The position numbers and the translations under genes were made by a program. A stretch of 37,475 nt of DNA from Stentor coeruleus (lineage: Eukaryota > Ciliophora > Heterotrichea > Heterotrichida > Stentoridae). The DNA lies in NCBI GenBank assembly GCA_001970955.1, contig MPUH01000741.1, positions 1 through 37,475 on the forward strand, read 5' to 3'. The notes below the pieces were generated by a model. It was not told where the DNA came from. It saw only the letters and a list, made by a program, of their open reading frames with translations, and did not search any database. Position 1 is the stretch's first letter; every line of letters begins with the position of its first letter. Below, piece after piece: positions 23,045 through 33,252 of this stretch.

Positions 23045-23620
23045 TTACTTGTTTTGCTTCCTATCGGCTATTTCGATTTTAATCTTCTGGCCGTTGAGCT
23101 TACCTCCTACAAGCTTTTCAGCGACCTCTGCAGCATATCTGTTAGTAAAATCCACATGGGCGAATCCTTTGTCTAAATTCATTCTTATGCTCTTAATATT
23201 CCCAGCTCCAGAGAAATAACTTCTCAATTGATCTTCAGTTGTGCCAATCTTAAGGTTCCCAACAAAGACTGGAGTGGGTTTTGGTTTTTCTTTAGTCACA
23301 TTTGGTAAGTCTTTTGTCAAGTTTATAAGTAAAGTCTTGTCTTTATACGTTCCTCCACTGAGTTTTAAAGCTTTTTTTGCTGCTTTTTCAGTTGGGAACT
23401 TCAAAAAAACTACACCTTTTGATTCATTTGGTATAGAAACTGAGAAGTCACCACAGGACTTGAAAAGCTTTTTTATTCTCTCTGCAGAGATACTGTCTGG
23501 AAATCCACTTGCTATAACTTCACATATGTTTTGATCAGGTACTGGGATAACAAGTTCTGAGTCTTCAGAGATTTTTCGCTTTTTGCTAGGGACATCTTTT
23601 GAGGACTTTTCCTTTCCCAT
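23045..23620 (-). CDS. Two-RRM RNA-binding protein
   Basis: 191 residues. A short Lys/Ser-rich N-terminus with SKKRK (nuclear-localisation-like) precedes two RNA recognition motifs. RRM1 (about 34-107) is divergent: IASGFPDSISAERIKKLF and GVVFLKF. RRM2 (about 117-187) is canonical: RNP2 VFVGNL and RNP1-like KGFAHVDF. It ends in a basic tail. The layout resembles the RRM part of nucleolin and other pre-rRNA or mRNA-processing factors, without acidic or RGG regions. ATG at 23620, TAA stop, intronless. It lies in the same orientation as the ribosome-maturation gene EFL1, 120 bp away. Sequence gives no RNA target. Confidence 0.83.
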   Translation of the reverse strand: MGKEKSSKDVPSKKRKISEDSELVIPVPDQNICEVIASGFPDSISAERIKKLFKSCGDFSVSIPNESKGVVFLKFPTEKAAKKALKLSGGTYKDKTLLINLTKDLPNVTKEKPKPTPVFVGNLKIGTTEDQLRSYFSGAGNIKSIRMNLDKGFAHVDFTNRYAAEVAEKLVGGKLNGQKIKIEIADRKQNK

Positions 23621-23740
23621 TTAATATAAGGAAATTTTTAACATTCCAATACTAAAAACTCTCTATTTTTTTTCAATAATCATCATGTATTTCTAATTTT
23701 TCTATTTCATCCTATAAATAATTTTATCCTAACTAATACT

Positions 23741-26613
23741 TTATCTCATCTTAGTGAGTGTTCTCTGTTTGTCAGCATGGATAACAAGTTTTTCATCTGT
23801 TTGCAAGCCTTTACGTCTGCGAACTTTATTAATAAAAGTCTTAGGCAAATTGTCCAACAAAGGCTGGTCACCAAATTCTTCCATTTCTTCAACAGTCTTC
23901 CTCGTATAAAAAGGGTCATCAAGCATAGTTTCCCAATGTGAAAACACTAACTGTGGAAGTACTAAACCACTAGTCATCCTTCTAAGTTCCTCAGCAAAGC
24001 CAAAACTTTCAATAACAGGTAAATAAGCTTTACAAACAAACAAATCCGTCCCTTCAGTCAAAACTTCTTCAACAATTTTTCCCCTTCTTTTACTTATAAC
24101 CGTATACAATTTCCCAATATATTCTTGAGTTGTAGTAAAAGTACATATATACATCCCTTCAGCTAAACGTGGACTATTTCCTAATACAGCTGATTTACAT
24201 ACTTCTTGCATAGTCGATATCATTTGTCCTTGAAATGGTCCATAAATATCTTTTATCTCTTCTTCTAAATACTTTATTTCTTCTACAACAATACAAACAC
24301 CTCGTAATGGTTCTGCACATAAAGGTCCAGCATTAGCAGCACAATCAAATCCTACACGTAAAGTTTCTTTTATATCAATATCATTATTTGATATTTTCGA
24401 TGTATTTGTACTACTATTTTCACTTTGTATATCAACTTCTATTGTTTCAGACTCATGATCTGTATCTTTAAATCCACCACATGCCATATAAGCTAAAAGA
24501 TTACATCCAACACGTTTAGGTCCAAAGCCTATTAGATAGTTTAGGATAATATCTTTAAGTTTATTATCGCAGGTGGTTAAATTTTCTGCTAAACTTGAGA
24601 TAAAAAGTTTTTTTTCAGGTGTTTGGGTGTTTCTTGAAGTGAAGATTTTNGATAGTTTAGGATAATATCTTTAAGTTTATTATCGCAGGTTGTTAAATTT
24701 TCTGCTAAACTTGAGATAAAAAGTTTTTTTTCAGGTGTTTGGGTGTTTCTTGAAGTGAAGATTTTTTTCAAGATTTCAAAGTTTGATTCTAAGAATTCTA
24801 TAAGACTTTCTGGTAATGGGTAGGCTGTTGCTGTGATTTGAACACGTTTATTAGCTGTTATAGCTCTAAAGTTTTTCCCTCCTTCCATGACAGTTTCTCT
24901 AAAACTGACAAGAGGTTCTGAGATTGATATTGGGACTTTGGCGAATGTATCTTCAAGATCTTTAACACATCTTTGTAAATGAACTTCTCCACATGCTACA
25001 AGGATATGTTCACCATTATCTTGCATATAATAATCGACACTACTATCGGAACGATCTAAGAGTTTTAGTCCATTTACAAGAACTGGCATATCATATAAAT
25101 GCTTAGGTTGAATTGATACTTTTACTATAGGTGAACTTTTTGAACAAATTGGGTAAAAACTTGGGTGATTAGGTTGAGTAGAAAGTGTTGCGGTTTTTAG
25201 GATTATGGATTGTAAACCTCCAATCCCCACAATGGTCCCAGGCAAAGCACTCTGCACAGGGATAAGATACTGGCCCATTAGCATATACAAGCTTTCAATA
25301 ATACATTCAAGAGCGTCTCCCTTACTTTCAATAACATAAATCGGCATATTGCAGGTTAAAGTCCCAGAAAACACCCTAGCAAAAGCTATAAGAGTATGAT
25401 TATGTGACTGATAATCTCCAGGGATTTTTGTGATTTGACTAACAGGGTCAATTGGGATCATTTTCGATACAAACGCAGAAACTATACCATCAGTAGTCAA
25501 AGATACAATATCTTTATAAAGCTCTGGGTGTAAACCTTGTAATCCAGGGGTAATAACTTTAATCTTATTAACCTGAGCCATTATTGGATTAGGAAGTCTT
25601 CTTATAACCATAGATAAAACTGTTTTCTCTAAAGGCATCCACGAACTCATAACAGTTTGAAGTGTAGCTCTAGGATTAACAGGCAAACAAGCAAGGTCTC
25701 TTTGATTTAAAACTACTTCTAATCTTTTAGCTAAAGCCAAGACTTTTTCTTCATTACGAGTATTCATAACAACATCATAAACTCTCCATAATGGGTCTAA
25801 TATAAGCTGAACAAACATAGGCTTTACAGTCTCATTAAAAGGTTTCTTTAATACTTTTTTAGTCTTTGGGTTATAATAATACAGTCCCCATAAAAAACTA
25901 CACATGGATTTTGGGTTAAAGCCGAATTTCTGCGCATAGATCTCTGCAAATTCTCTTAACGTAAATGCCCATCGGTCTAAAGCACTAGCAAATACAACAT
26001 TTCCTTTTTCTGGTGCAAAGAAATAGTTTTCTTCAGAGTCTTCAGCAGAGTTTCTATCTCTATATTCATAATAAAGTTTAGAAATTACTGAATTCGCTTG
26101 TTCGACTATATGATTTAAATGCTTATGTGCATCTTCTGTTGACATTTTTAACTCGATTATCAGACGGTCGATTTTATTAAGCACAAGACATAAACGAATT
26201 CCTTCATCCCAAGCTTGTTTCATAACAGTAAATGTTTGAGCGCAGATACCTTCGACAACATCAACAAGTAAGAGTCCTCCATCACATACTCTTAAAGCTG
26301 AGGCAACTTCTGATGAAAAATCAACATGGCCAGGGCTGTCGATTAAGTTAATAAGATAATTGTCGTTGTTTAAAGAATATGTTAAAGATATTGAACTTGA
26401 TTTCATTGTTATGCAACGCTCTTGCTCATCGGGTCTTGAATCTAGGTATCGGAGTTTACCTGCAAGTTTAGATGAAATAATTTTGTTTGAGGAAATAAGA
26501 CTGTCGGCTAAACTGGTTTTGCCGTGGTCGACATGGGCTAGGATACAGATATTACGTATAAGAGATGGCTGGGTAGACAACTCTTGGATTTCAGATTGCT
26601 TGCGCTGGTTCAT
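23741..26613 (-). CDS. EFL1: EFL1/Ria1 ribosome-maturation GTPase
   Basis: EF-2-like GTPase that, with SBDS, releases eIF6/Tif6 from pre-60S ribosomes in the cytoplasm. G1 is AHVDHGKTSLADSL. The switch region has the EFL1-type stretch LRYLDSRPDEQERCITMKSS; Cys replaces the usual Gly of RGITM. Then come DSPGHVDF and NKIDRL, EF-2-like domains II-V, and the EFL1-like C-terminus RRRKGLQTDEKLV...KQRTLTKMR. The two apparent halves are one gene: a 115-bp duplication plus N (24535-24650) from an unmerged assembly overlap shifts the frame. Taking it out gives about 918 residues, somewhat shorter than yeast and human EFL1 (about 1,110-1,120), mostly from missing inserts. ATG at 26613, TAA stop. Confidence 0.92.
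24535..24765. other. Unmerged assembly overlap: 115-bp duplication around N
   Basis: Positions 24535-24649 and 24651-24765 are the same sequence with one mismatch (ggtggtt/ggttgtt), separated by a single N at 24650. The 116-nt excess breaks the EFL1 frame. The single mismatch may be an allelic difference or a contig-end error. Confidence 0.93.
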
Positions 26614-27918
26614 TATGGGGATGTATTGGGTTTATATATGGAAGATTATGTAAAAAAATGGAAATTAAGAGTGCGAAATGGGAAATTATTATGGATGATT
26701 TGCCTTTTTTTAAGTTTGGATCATGTGGAAATAAGTGAATTTTCGAGTTTAAAATTGTAGCCAGTATAATTTTGTATGAAATTACACGCAAGACATAGAG
26801 TTATTTTATTTTTTAATTTAATACTAACTTCAAAAAATTTTTTTTTATTGATACAGTTAAAATTGTTGAAGAGTTCAATAAAGGCTAGGTGTGGATTGAG
26901 AAAACATCAATTTTAAGTATATTTTTAAAACTAAGGAGGCTCATAAAAACCTACAATTTTTGAAAGCTTTAATATAAATATAATAATGATAAGTTGGCTA
27001 AAGTTAAGTATTTAAAAAATATTTTAAAATAATTGTATGAAACTTATTATTTTTGTCAAAAGCATGTGTTATCTATTGTGGTTTAACTTAAAGAAATGCT
27101 TTAAATTTCTTCTGTTGAGTTATAGATTTTAATAGTCATATTATATGAATCCTAATAAAATTTATTTTAAACATTTATTAAACTTCAATTTAATTAGCAT
27201 ACCCTTGTTACTTTATAGTTAGATTCCATAAAAAACCATAAAATCTTTGTATCTATTATACTATAGTTTAGATAATTTCAACTTTATGGTATATAAATAA
27301 GGTTTAATATAAGAGGCGATTGTTTATTTTGAACTTAATTTATTTTAAAAAATTTTTAAGAAAAAAAAAATTACATGATAAAACTTGTCAAAATTAAATC
27401 TCCTAATTAAATTTAAATTTTCTTCAAGATACTGGGCATTCACAAATAGTACAATAATAATTTGAAACAGTATTTAATGATAATTGTAATTTCTTGCAAT
27501 AATCTTTGAAGTGTTTTCTAAAAACCAAAACTAAATTAAAGTTTAGTCTCACTTGATTTCATTCTAGAATTTCAAAAATTAATCCATAATGAATAGTTCT
27601 TGTAAACTTGCACGCGCAATATTTCCAAATATAGCAGTAAACTAAATGATTATCTTTGTTAAGGGTAAAAAGCAATTCATTGAATTTTTTATTAAGAAAT
27701 GTTGTCATACAGTTTTCCAGTTAATTTTGGCACTCTTAATTTATCATATAATAAGAAAAAAAGATTTCTTTCATCATTGTTTAATTATTCAAAATTTCTT
27801 AGCTAAAAACGATTATTTTTATATTCTACTTGGGGCTCTCATTTTTAAGTTAGAAATATCAATAACTGAAAAAAATTATAGGGGTACATCAGAGTGTTCT
27901 CTCAAAAAAACATAATAA
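26614..27918. other. AT-rich intergenic region, no intact gene
   Basis: About 1.3 kb upstream of EFL1. No supported gene. A short plus-strand open frame near 27646-27915 is compositional. On the minus strand from about 27850 leftward there are faint protein-like fragments in several frames, possibly the eroded tail of the broken gene to the right. Confidence 0.5.
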
Positions 27919-28050
27919 ATCCATCAATAAATTCTTCGCAATATTTTTTTCTTAATAACTCTTTAAGATAAAGATTTTTAAGAACTAAATAAGCAATCAC
28001 CCTTCCTATAATTACCCAATTTTTACACCATAAAGCCGAAATTACTGCAT
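27919..28050 (-). pseudogene. Possible WD40-repeat relic
   Basis: Minus-strand translation of about 40 codons, including CKNWVIIGRVIAYLVLKNLY, fits a WD40 blade in hydrophobic pattern (strand, Gly, strand, charged loop). It follows the broken zinc-finger/coiled-coil gene in the same orientation, past that gene's tandem stop codons. No start codon. Likely an eroded continuation of the same gene; weak evidence. Confidence 0.35.
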
Positions 28051-28218
28051 TCTGTACTTAAAAGAAAAACGCTTTTAAAGACAATTTAAGAATTTATTAA
28101 CTACCTATTTTCCAATGTTTATCGCACTCTGGATATGCCCTTTTCCATCTTAAAGATGAATTTGTACCATGGTGCTCATCTGATTCAATAGCCTTCGTTT
28201 CCACATTATAAATTCTTA

Positions 28219-28883
28219 CTACATCTGTTATACCTGTATAGTGGATACCTGAATATAATATACTTTCTGTATAGAAGATACGATCTGTATAGATAATACC
28301 TGAATAAAGCATACAATCTATATAGAGGGTACCTGAATTTACCATACTATCTGTTTAGATGATACTATCTGTGTAAAAAATACCTGAATATATCATACCT
28401 GTATAAATAATACTAGCTTAATATAGCATACCTAAATAGAAGATACCATCTGTTTAGAAAATACCTGAATATATCATACAAGCTGTGTAGAGGATACCAT
28501 CTGTATAGAGTATACAATCTATTTAGAAAATACCTGAATATAAAATACAAGCTATGCAGTTGATGCCAACTATTTAGAGAATACCTGAATATAGCATACC
28601 TGTATAGAGGATACTATCTATGTAAAAGATACTATCTATGTAAAAGATACTATCTATGTAGAAGATACCATCTGTGTAGAAAATACCATCTATTTAAAGG
28701 ATACCTGAATATAATATACAAGCTATGTAGAGGATACCTGAATATATCATACAAACTTTGTAGAAGATACCTGAATGTAGCATACAATCTGTGTAAAAAA
28801 TACCTGAATATAGAATACCTGTGTAAAGTATACAATCTGTTTTAAATTTACCTTCTATTTAAGCATACCTATTTATTAACTAC
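28219..28883 (-). repeat. Tandem array of 40 intron-like 15-nt units
   Basis: Read on the minus strand, the 665 bp tile without remainder into 40 units and 22 three-nt spacers. Thirty-nine units are exactly 15 nt and one (28855-28868) is 14. All end AG (mostly TAG or CAG, two AAG). Thirty-nine begin GT, and one (GCATCAACTGCATAG) begins GC. Two sequence classes alternate: GTATATTATATTCAG-like and GTATCTTCTACATAG-like. Spacers are 0 or 3 nt (ATA, ATG, ATT, CTT and others). The genuine introns of this window are also exactly 15 nt, GTA...TAG; unit GTATTTTCTAAATAG differs from the katanin intron at three positions. The outermost two units may instead be decayed coding sequence. Whether any unit is spliced is unknown. 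Confidence 0.85.
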
Positions 28884-29031
28884 AAATAAAAATATATTTT
28901 CCATCATTTGTTATAAAGTGGTTTAATATCCAATATTTCTTATCAATTATATCACTTTTGAATTTTGAATAATTTTCTTGAACTAAATAATTATTTTTTT
29001 GAGCCAGACTCATTTCTTTAAACTTATCTTC

Positions 29032-29046
29032 CTATAAATTACCAAC
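29032..29046 (-). other. Candidate 15-nt intron, atypical donor
   Basis: GTTGGTAATTTATAG on the minus strand. It removes a TAG and joins two coiled-coil or helical stretches in phase 0. The donor is GTT, not the GTA seen in all other introns here, so support is weaker. Confidence 0.55.
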
Positions 29047-30239
29047 AAATTGACAAACAAATTTATGGTTTGATGCTTGAGTATTTCTAATTGCTTGTGC
29101 AGAATAATTTTTGACAATAGGCGATTTAGGTGCATATTGATTTATCATTTTTTTAGTTTCTTCAATGTTTTTTTTATTTGCAATATCTTTTTCTAAAGCT
29201 TTTATTCTAGCGTTAGCCTCATCTAAAGATATTTGCCTAAACTGCAAAGTTGCCTGATATTTCTCAATATCTTCTTGCATATCCCTAATAATTTTATTGC
29301 ATTTAGCAATTTCACTTTCTTGTTTTTTTTTATTTGAATCAGCTTGTTCCAATGCTTTTACTTCAGATTTTAATTTATCATCGTTTGATAATCTTTGTTC
29401 CTCAAAGTTTTTTAGGATAATATCTTTTTCTTGACATAAATTCTGGACTTTAATTAACTCATTATTAATGATTATAACTTTTTGGCAAGCTTCATTATAT
29501 TTCTCGATGTTTGAAGTTTTTTCAGCTTCATAGTTTTGAATAACTTTTTTATTTTCTTGATAATTTTTTTTCCATTCATTCAATTGTTTTTTAAAGCATT
29601 TATATTAATGTTAGCATCGTTGTAATTTTTTGTAATTTTTAAAATTTCGTTTTGCTCGTTTTGATGCATTTGTTTATATTTAGTAATTTCATTTTCTTGC
29701 ACTTGGATTTTATCATTTGCTTTTTTATAATCATTTTCTAACTTTTCAATTTTTTTCTCAAGCATTTTATTTTTTTCCTCAAACATTTCAGTTTGAGTGA
29801 TTTCTTTATCGGAAATTGGATTAAAAAGTAATAAATTTTTAGTGCTCTTAATGAAATCAGCTGAATTTCTGTTTTGAAGTTTTACACTTTCTGCCCATGC
29901 AAGAATATTATCAGCTCGCTCATTCTGCCTATTTATTATGAAATTATGAATCTGTTTTTTTTCTTTGTTTACACAGTTTAAGTTTTCTTTAAGACAATTA
30001 TAAATTTCGGATATCATAAAATTTGATAGCTGGATACTTTCTGTGTTTAAAATGTTAAGAGCATTTTGTTTTGAACATATTATAAACAACATAGTATCTT
30101 TATCAAATGCTTTATTGTAGCAATTTGCTAATGCTGAGTGCTTTTTCATATGGTTCTTACAAAATTTAAACTGTTCTTTGCATGTGCACTCATAACTAGC
30201 TTTCTTAGGGCAACCAGTTATTCCTCAACTCTGATCCAT

Positions 30240-31194
30240 TATTATTACATTAGAAAATTAGTTTAGATAAAAATTAATCATATTATATTAATGGAATTAC
30301 TTAAGATTCCTAATGCCTATTTTTTGAATTCTTCTTCTAAATTATAATATCATAACTCATAGCTTATATATATTCATATTTAAGCATCTCAAAAAATTAT
30401 AATTGAATTTTTAAGGCTAGTTAGACTAAATCTTCAATATTTATATGATGATTCATCATAATATCTAGAGAATTCTATGATTTTTATATTTAGATTTCTT
30501 ATTGACTATGCAGACTTATATAGTAATTTATCATTATTAATCCAAATGCATAACTATTCTTTGTCAAGCATCATAGATTTTAATCAGATTTTCTTTGATA
30601 AAAAATGATGTTCAGAGTTTTTTAAAAAAGAATTCTTTCCTCAAACGATGATATGTCTAAAATGCCAAAAAGTGATGAGTATTTTATATACAATTAAAAA
30701 ATAATCTGTAAATTTCATATCAACTTATAAGCATTTTGTATTATTTTTAGGCATTCCAAATTTAATCTTTCAAAAATAGTGTCCTTTTTAGTGGTCACAT
30801 ATTTTTGGCAATTAAAACAGTGCCTATCGATGATAAATACACAATTTTCTATAAGATACTTCACACATTCACTTACTTCTAATACAAATTTGCCTAGAAA
30901 ATCAAAATAGTCATATCTAATTTCTCTTCATTTGGCAATTCTAATATTTTAATATCATTTACCATATCTTAAAAAATAAAATTCTAGGTCAATTTGTATA
31001 AATTGAAAAACAAATAAACCCTTAAAATTTAAGTTTAATCATAAATAAATCTTTTTATGGGTTTCTAAAATTTCACCAAATATATACCTTTACTTCACAA
31101 TTTATACAAGATTTTGCCTAATTTTTCATTATAATATCTTTATAAAAAGAATTATACAACATTAATTAATATAATACATTAGTTAATAATCAAG
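30240..31194. other. Intergenic upstream of SEC6, with a coding relic
   Basis: About 950 bp between the divergent broken gene and SEC6. It is AT-rich. The only protein-like sequence is the minus-strand relic at 30715-30965. The SEC6 promoter must lie at its right end; no motif is recognised. Confidence 0.5.
30715..30965 (-). pseudogene. Short frameshifted coding relic
   Basis: From ATG 30965, about 17 codons read as plausible protein (MVNDIKILELPNEEKLD), then the frame breaks. In the next frame about 65 codons continue (DYFDFLGKFVLEVSEC, then HCFNCQKYV with a CxxC pair) to TGA at 30715-30717. One indel separates the two parts. The family is unrecognised; it may belong to the same class of Cys/His-finger proteins as the neighbouring broken gene. 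Confidence 0.4.
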
Positions 31195-33252
31195 ATGAAC
31201 TTTATAGACGAAAAGCAGGCACAAGAAAAAGGACGACAAAGTTTTCTAAAAACACTTTCAGAGCTAGATGGCGATGTGAGTATTGTAAGGACTAAAGTTA
31301 AAAAACTCATCGCTGACTTCACGAAATCTCAAGAAAACTCTTCAGTTGAATTATCATCTTCGCTTAATCGTGGAGTTGAAATACATCGAAAAGTTCTTTG
31401 CAGTTTACATAAAGCATCTTCACAAGGGCTTCTTGAACCTTTAGTTTTACTGAATAAGTTTTGTCAGACTAAAGGAGGAACATTGAAATCATTTACAATA
31501 GCTCAGAATAACATTACATCTACCTTAACAATTCTAACCCCTTTTATCAATCTAGAAGCGACCTTGAACAAGTTTAAACAAGATATGGCAAATGATGAGA
31601 AGCTTCCAATTGTAATCACTCAAAGTGCAAAACTTTCTGAGTATAGGTCAAAAATTTTATTAAAAGCAAATGAGTCTCAAAAAGAACAGTTAGCAATAGT
31701 GTTTAAGCCATTAGACGATTTTGAGATATACATAAATTCTTATATTTGGAAAATGATAGAAAATGCTGTTGAGGTTGCAAAGAAAGACCCTGCAGCTTTA
31801 GGAAAAATCTCAAGGATTATAGAAAGAATCGAATCAGATCCTGGAGAAAAAGTGAAATTCAATCTAGCCAAAGGTGTGGAAAAACGTTTAGAATGGCTTT
31901 TGGGTACAGACAAACTTGATGAACTAGCTGAAAATACTCACACAGCAATTTCTGAACTAAACTTTGTACTTGAAAAAATAGTCCCACAATTTCCAGAAAG
32001 TTATCAACTAAAAAGTTTCTGTATAAGCACATACAGAAGGAAAATTGAATCTGCAATAGAACCTCATTTAACAAACCTAGACAAACTTAGACAGTCTCCA
32101 GGTTTGCTTGTTTTAATTTTTCAATGGATAAGTGAATATGGTGATGCTATAAAATCTTTATGTCCTGGAGCCACTGAAGAAGTAGAAATCCAAGTTTTGT
32201 TTAGTAAAGTCAAAGAACTTATGCCAGATTTCTTATCACATATGGAAAACCTGCTTTCAGAATGGATAAACAGAGCTCTTCGTGCGCATATTTCTAATCA
32301 ACAAATACTAGAACTTGCTGCGACAAATGATGCACTTACTGATACTTTCCCTGAAGAAATGTTTTCAGCTATAAATCAACAATTAGGGTTCATTTCAAAT
32401 AGGCTAACTGGAGAAGTGCTTATTGAAGTCTTTAGAGTATGTTCAGGAAGACTTCTTTCACAACAAAAAAAGCAAATGCAACAAATACAAGATATTTTAA
32501 ATCAAGAAGACCCTGAAATACAAATCCCATCATTCTGTCTAAGTATTAACAATAATCAAAGATCATCTAAACATTGTCTTGAACTTCAGAAATTCTGCCA
32601 AAGTAAATTCAATGATCCTTTTCACAAGGAAAGAATTGAAAATTTATATACCCAGGTACATAAAGGATTTTTAAATTTATGTATTGAAGGGGCTAATTAT
32701 ATGGCCCTAAGCATGCTTATTTCTATGACAAAAGAAACAGTATCGGTTTTATTTACAAAAAGATGGGTAAATTCTCGCCCTGTATCTTTAGCATTTGGAA
32801 CAGTTGAAGATTTTGACAGTGATATTACAAAATGGTTAGCTTCAGATTTTTATGTTAGGAAGTTTAGAAAAAAGTTTTTCGAACTTTTTCTTCAATCATA
32901 TCTTGAAAGAATGATCCAAGCACTCCGTATATTGAATAATACTAATTATGAGTCAATGCTTTTGCCTAAACTTCCAGTATTTGCTGAAGACCCATTTATA
33001 AAAAAAGATATTGGAGCACTTTTGGGTACGAATTTTAGGGAAATTGTGTATAGGGACAAGTTTGAGTTTATGGATTATTCAAATAAATTTGATATTGGGT
33101 TTAATTGTGACACTTTTTTTTCAGGGTTGCTTAGGATAAAAGAAGGTGGCGATTTAGAACCTGTACTTAGTGCTATATCTCCATTTATTACTAATGGTAA
33201 AGATGTTGTTAATGCGATAGCAACAGTTCTTACTGGGAAAGTCTTTAGGTAA
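31195..33252 (+). CDS. SEC6: Exocyst subunit SEC6/EXOC3-like
   Basis: 685 residues, all-helical and without membrane segments. Predicted subunit of the exocyst, the octameric tether that docks secretory vesicles at the plasma membrane. An N-terminal coiled region (about 10-140) precedes the helical bundle. The segment about 180-215 (FEIYINSYIWKMIENAVEVA followed by KDPAALGKISRIIE) matches the Sec6 pattern 'L...I......dP..L....RIIE', and the C-terminal half has the rod-like helical repeats of CATCHR tethers. Length suits Sec6 (about 735-805 in yeast and human). The call rests on pattern and length; another CATCHR tether is the main alternative. ATG at 31195, stop TAA. Its stop codon is directly followed by the stop codon of the convergent prenyltransferase gene. 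Confidence 0.72.
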   Translation: MNFIDEKQAQEKGRQSFLKTLSELDGDVSIVRTKVKKLIADFTKSQENSSVELSSSLNRGVEIHRKVLCSLHKASSQGLLEPLVLLNKFCQTKGGTLKSFTIAQNNITSTLTILTPFINLEATLNKFKQDMANDEKLPIVITQSAKLSEYRSKILLKANESQKEQLAIVFKPLDDFEIYINSYIWKMIENAVEVAKKDPAALGKISRIIERIESDPGEKVKFNLAKGVEKRLEWLLGTDKLDELAENTHTAISELNFVLEKIVPQFPESYQLKSFCISTYRRKIESAIEPHLTNLDKLRQSPGLLVLIFQWISEYGDAIKSLCPGATEEVEIQVLFSKVKELMPDFLSHMENLLSEWINRALRAHISNQQILELAATNDALTDTFPEEMFSAINQQLGFISNRLTGEVLIEVFRVCSGRLLSQQKKQMQQIQDILNQEDPEIQIPSFCLSINNNQRSSKHCLELQKFCQSKFNDPFHKERIENLYTQVHKGFLNLCIEGANYMALSMLISMTKETVSVLFTKRWVNSRPVSLAFGTVEDFDSDITKWLASDFYVRKFRKKFFELFLQSYLERMIQALRILNNTNYESMLLPKLPVFAEDPFIKKDIGALLGTNFREIVYRDKFEFMDYSNKFDIGFNCDTFFSGLLRIKEGGDLEPVLSAISPFITNGKDVVNAIATVLTGKVFR

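Larger units (their letters stand above)
28097..30239 (-). pseudogene. Broken zinc-finger / coiled-coil / WD40-like gene carrying the array
   Basis: Assembled from conserved-looking pieces in one orientation. It begins at ATG 30239 with MDQS, then an in-frame TGA (30225-30227). A Cys/His finger follows (GCP, CTC, FCKNH, H). A long coiled coil runs over 30149-29580, then continues in another frame from about 29585 to 29047; the switch falls in a run of six A's. A candidate 15-nt intron (29032-29046) is followed by 49 codons (29031-28884) ending FITNDGKYIFI, like the first strands of a WD40 blade. The 665-nt array 28219-28883 comes next, then RIYNVETKAIESDEHHG (the next WD40 strand) to a TAA at 28097. 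Removing the whole array leaves the frame intact. The TGA and the frameshift make it a probable pseudogene unless they are sequence errors. Confidence 0.6.

Noticed and set aside
24589..24650. Premature C-terminus of EFL1 (residues after NYX)
   Set aside because: An artefact of the duplicated overlap around the N at 24650; the true frame continues into 24534-23741.
27646..27915. Plus-strand 89-codon open frame
   Set aside because: Composition is that of AT-rich non-coding DNA (Ile/Phe/Lys/Leu runs), there is no motif, and it is antisense to faint relics of the broken gene.
28650..28835. Apparent small basic protein with FRY/LHR repeats on the minus strand
   Set aside because: It is one frame of the 15/18-nt array; the repeats are the repeat DNA translated, with no start context or stable frame across the array.
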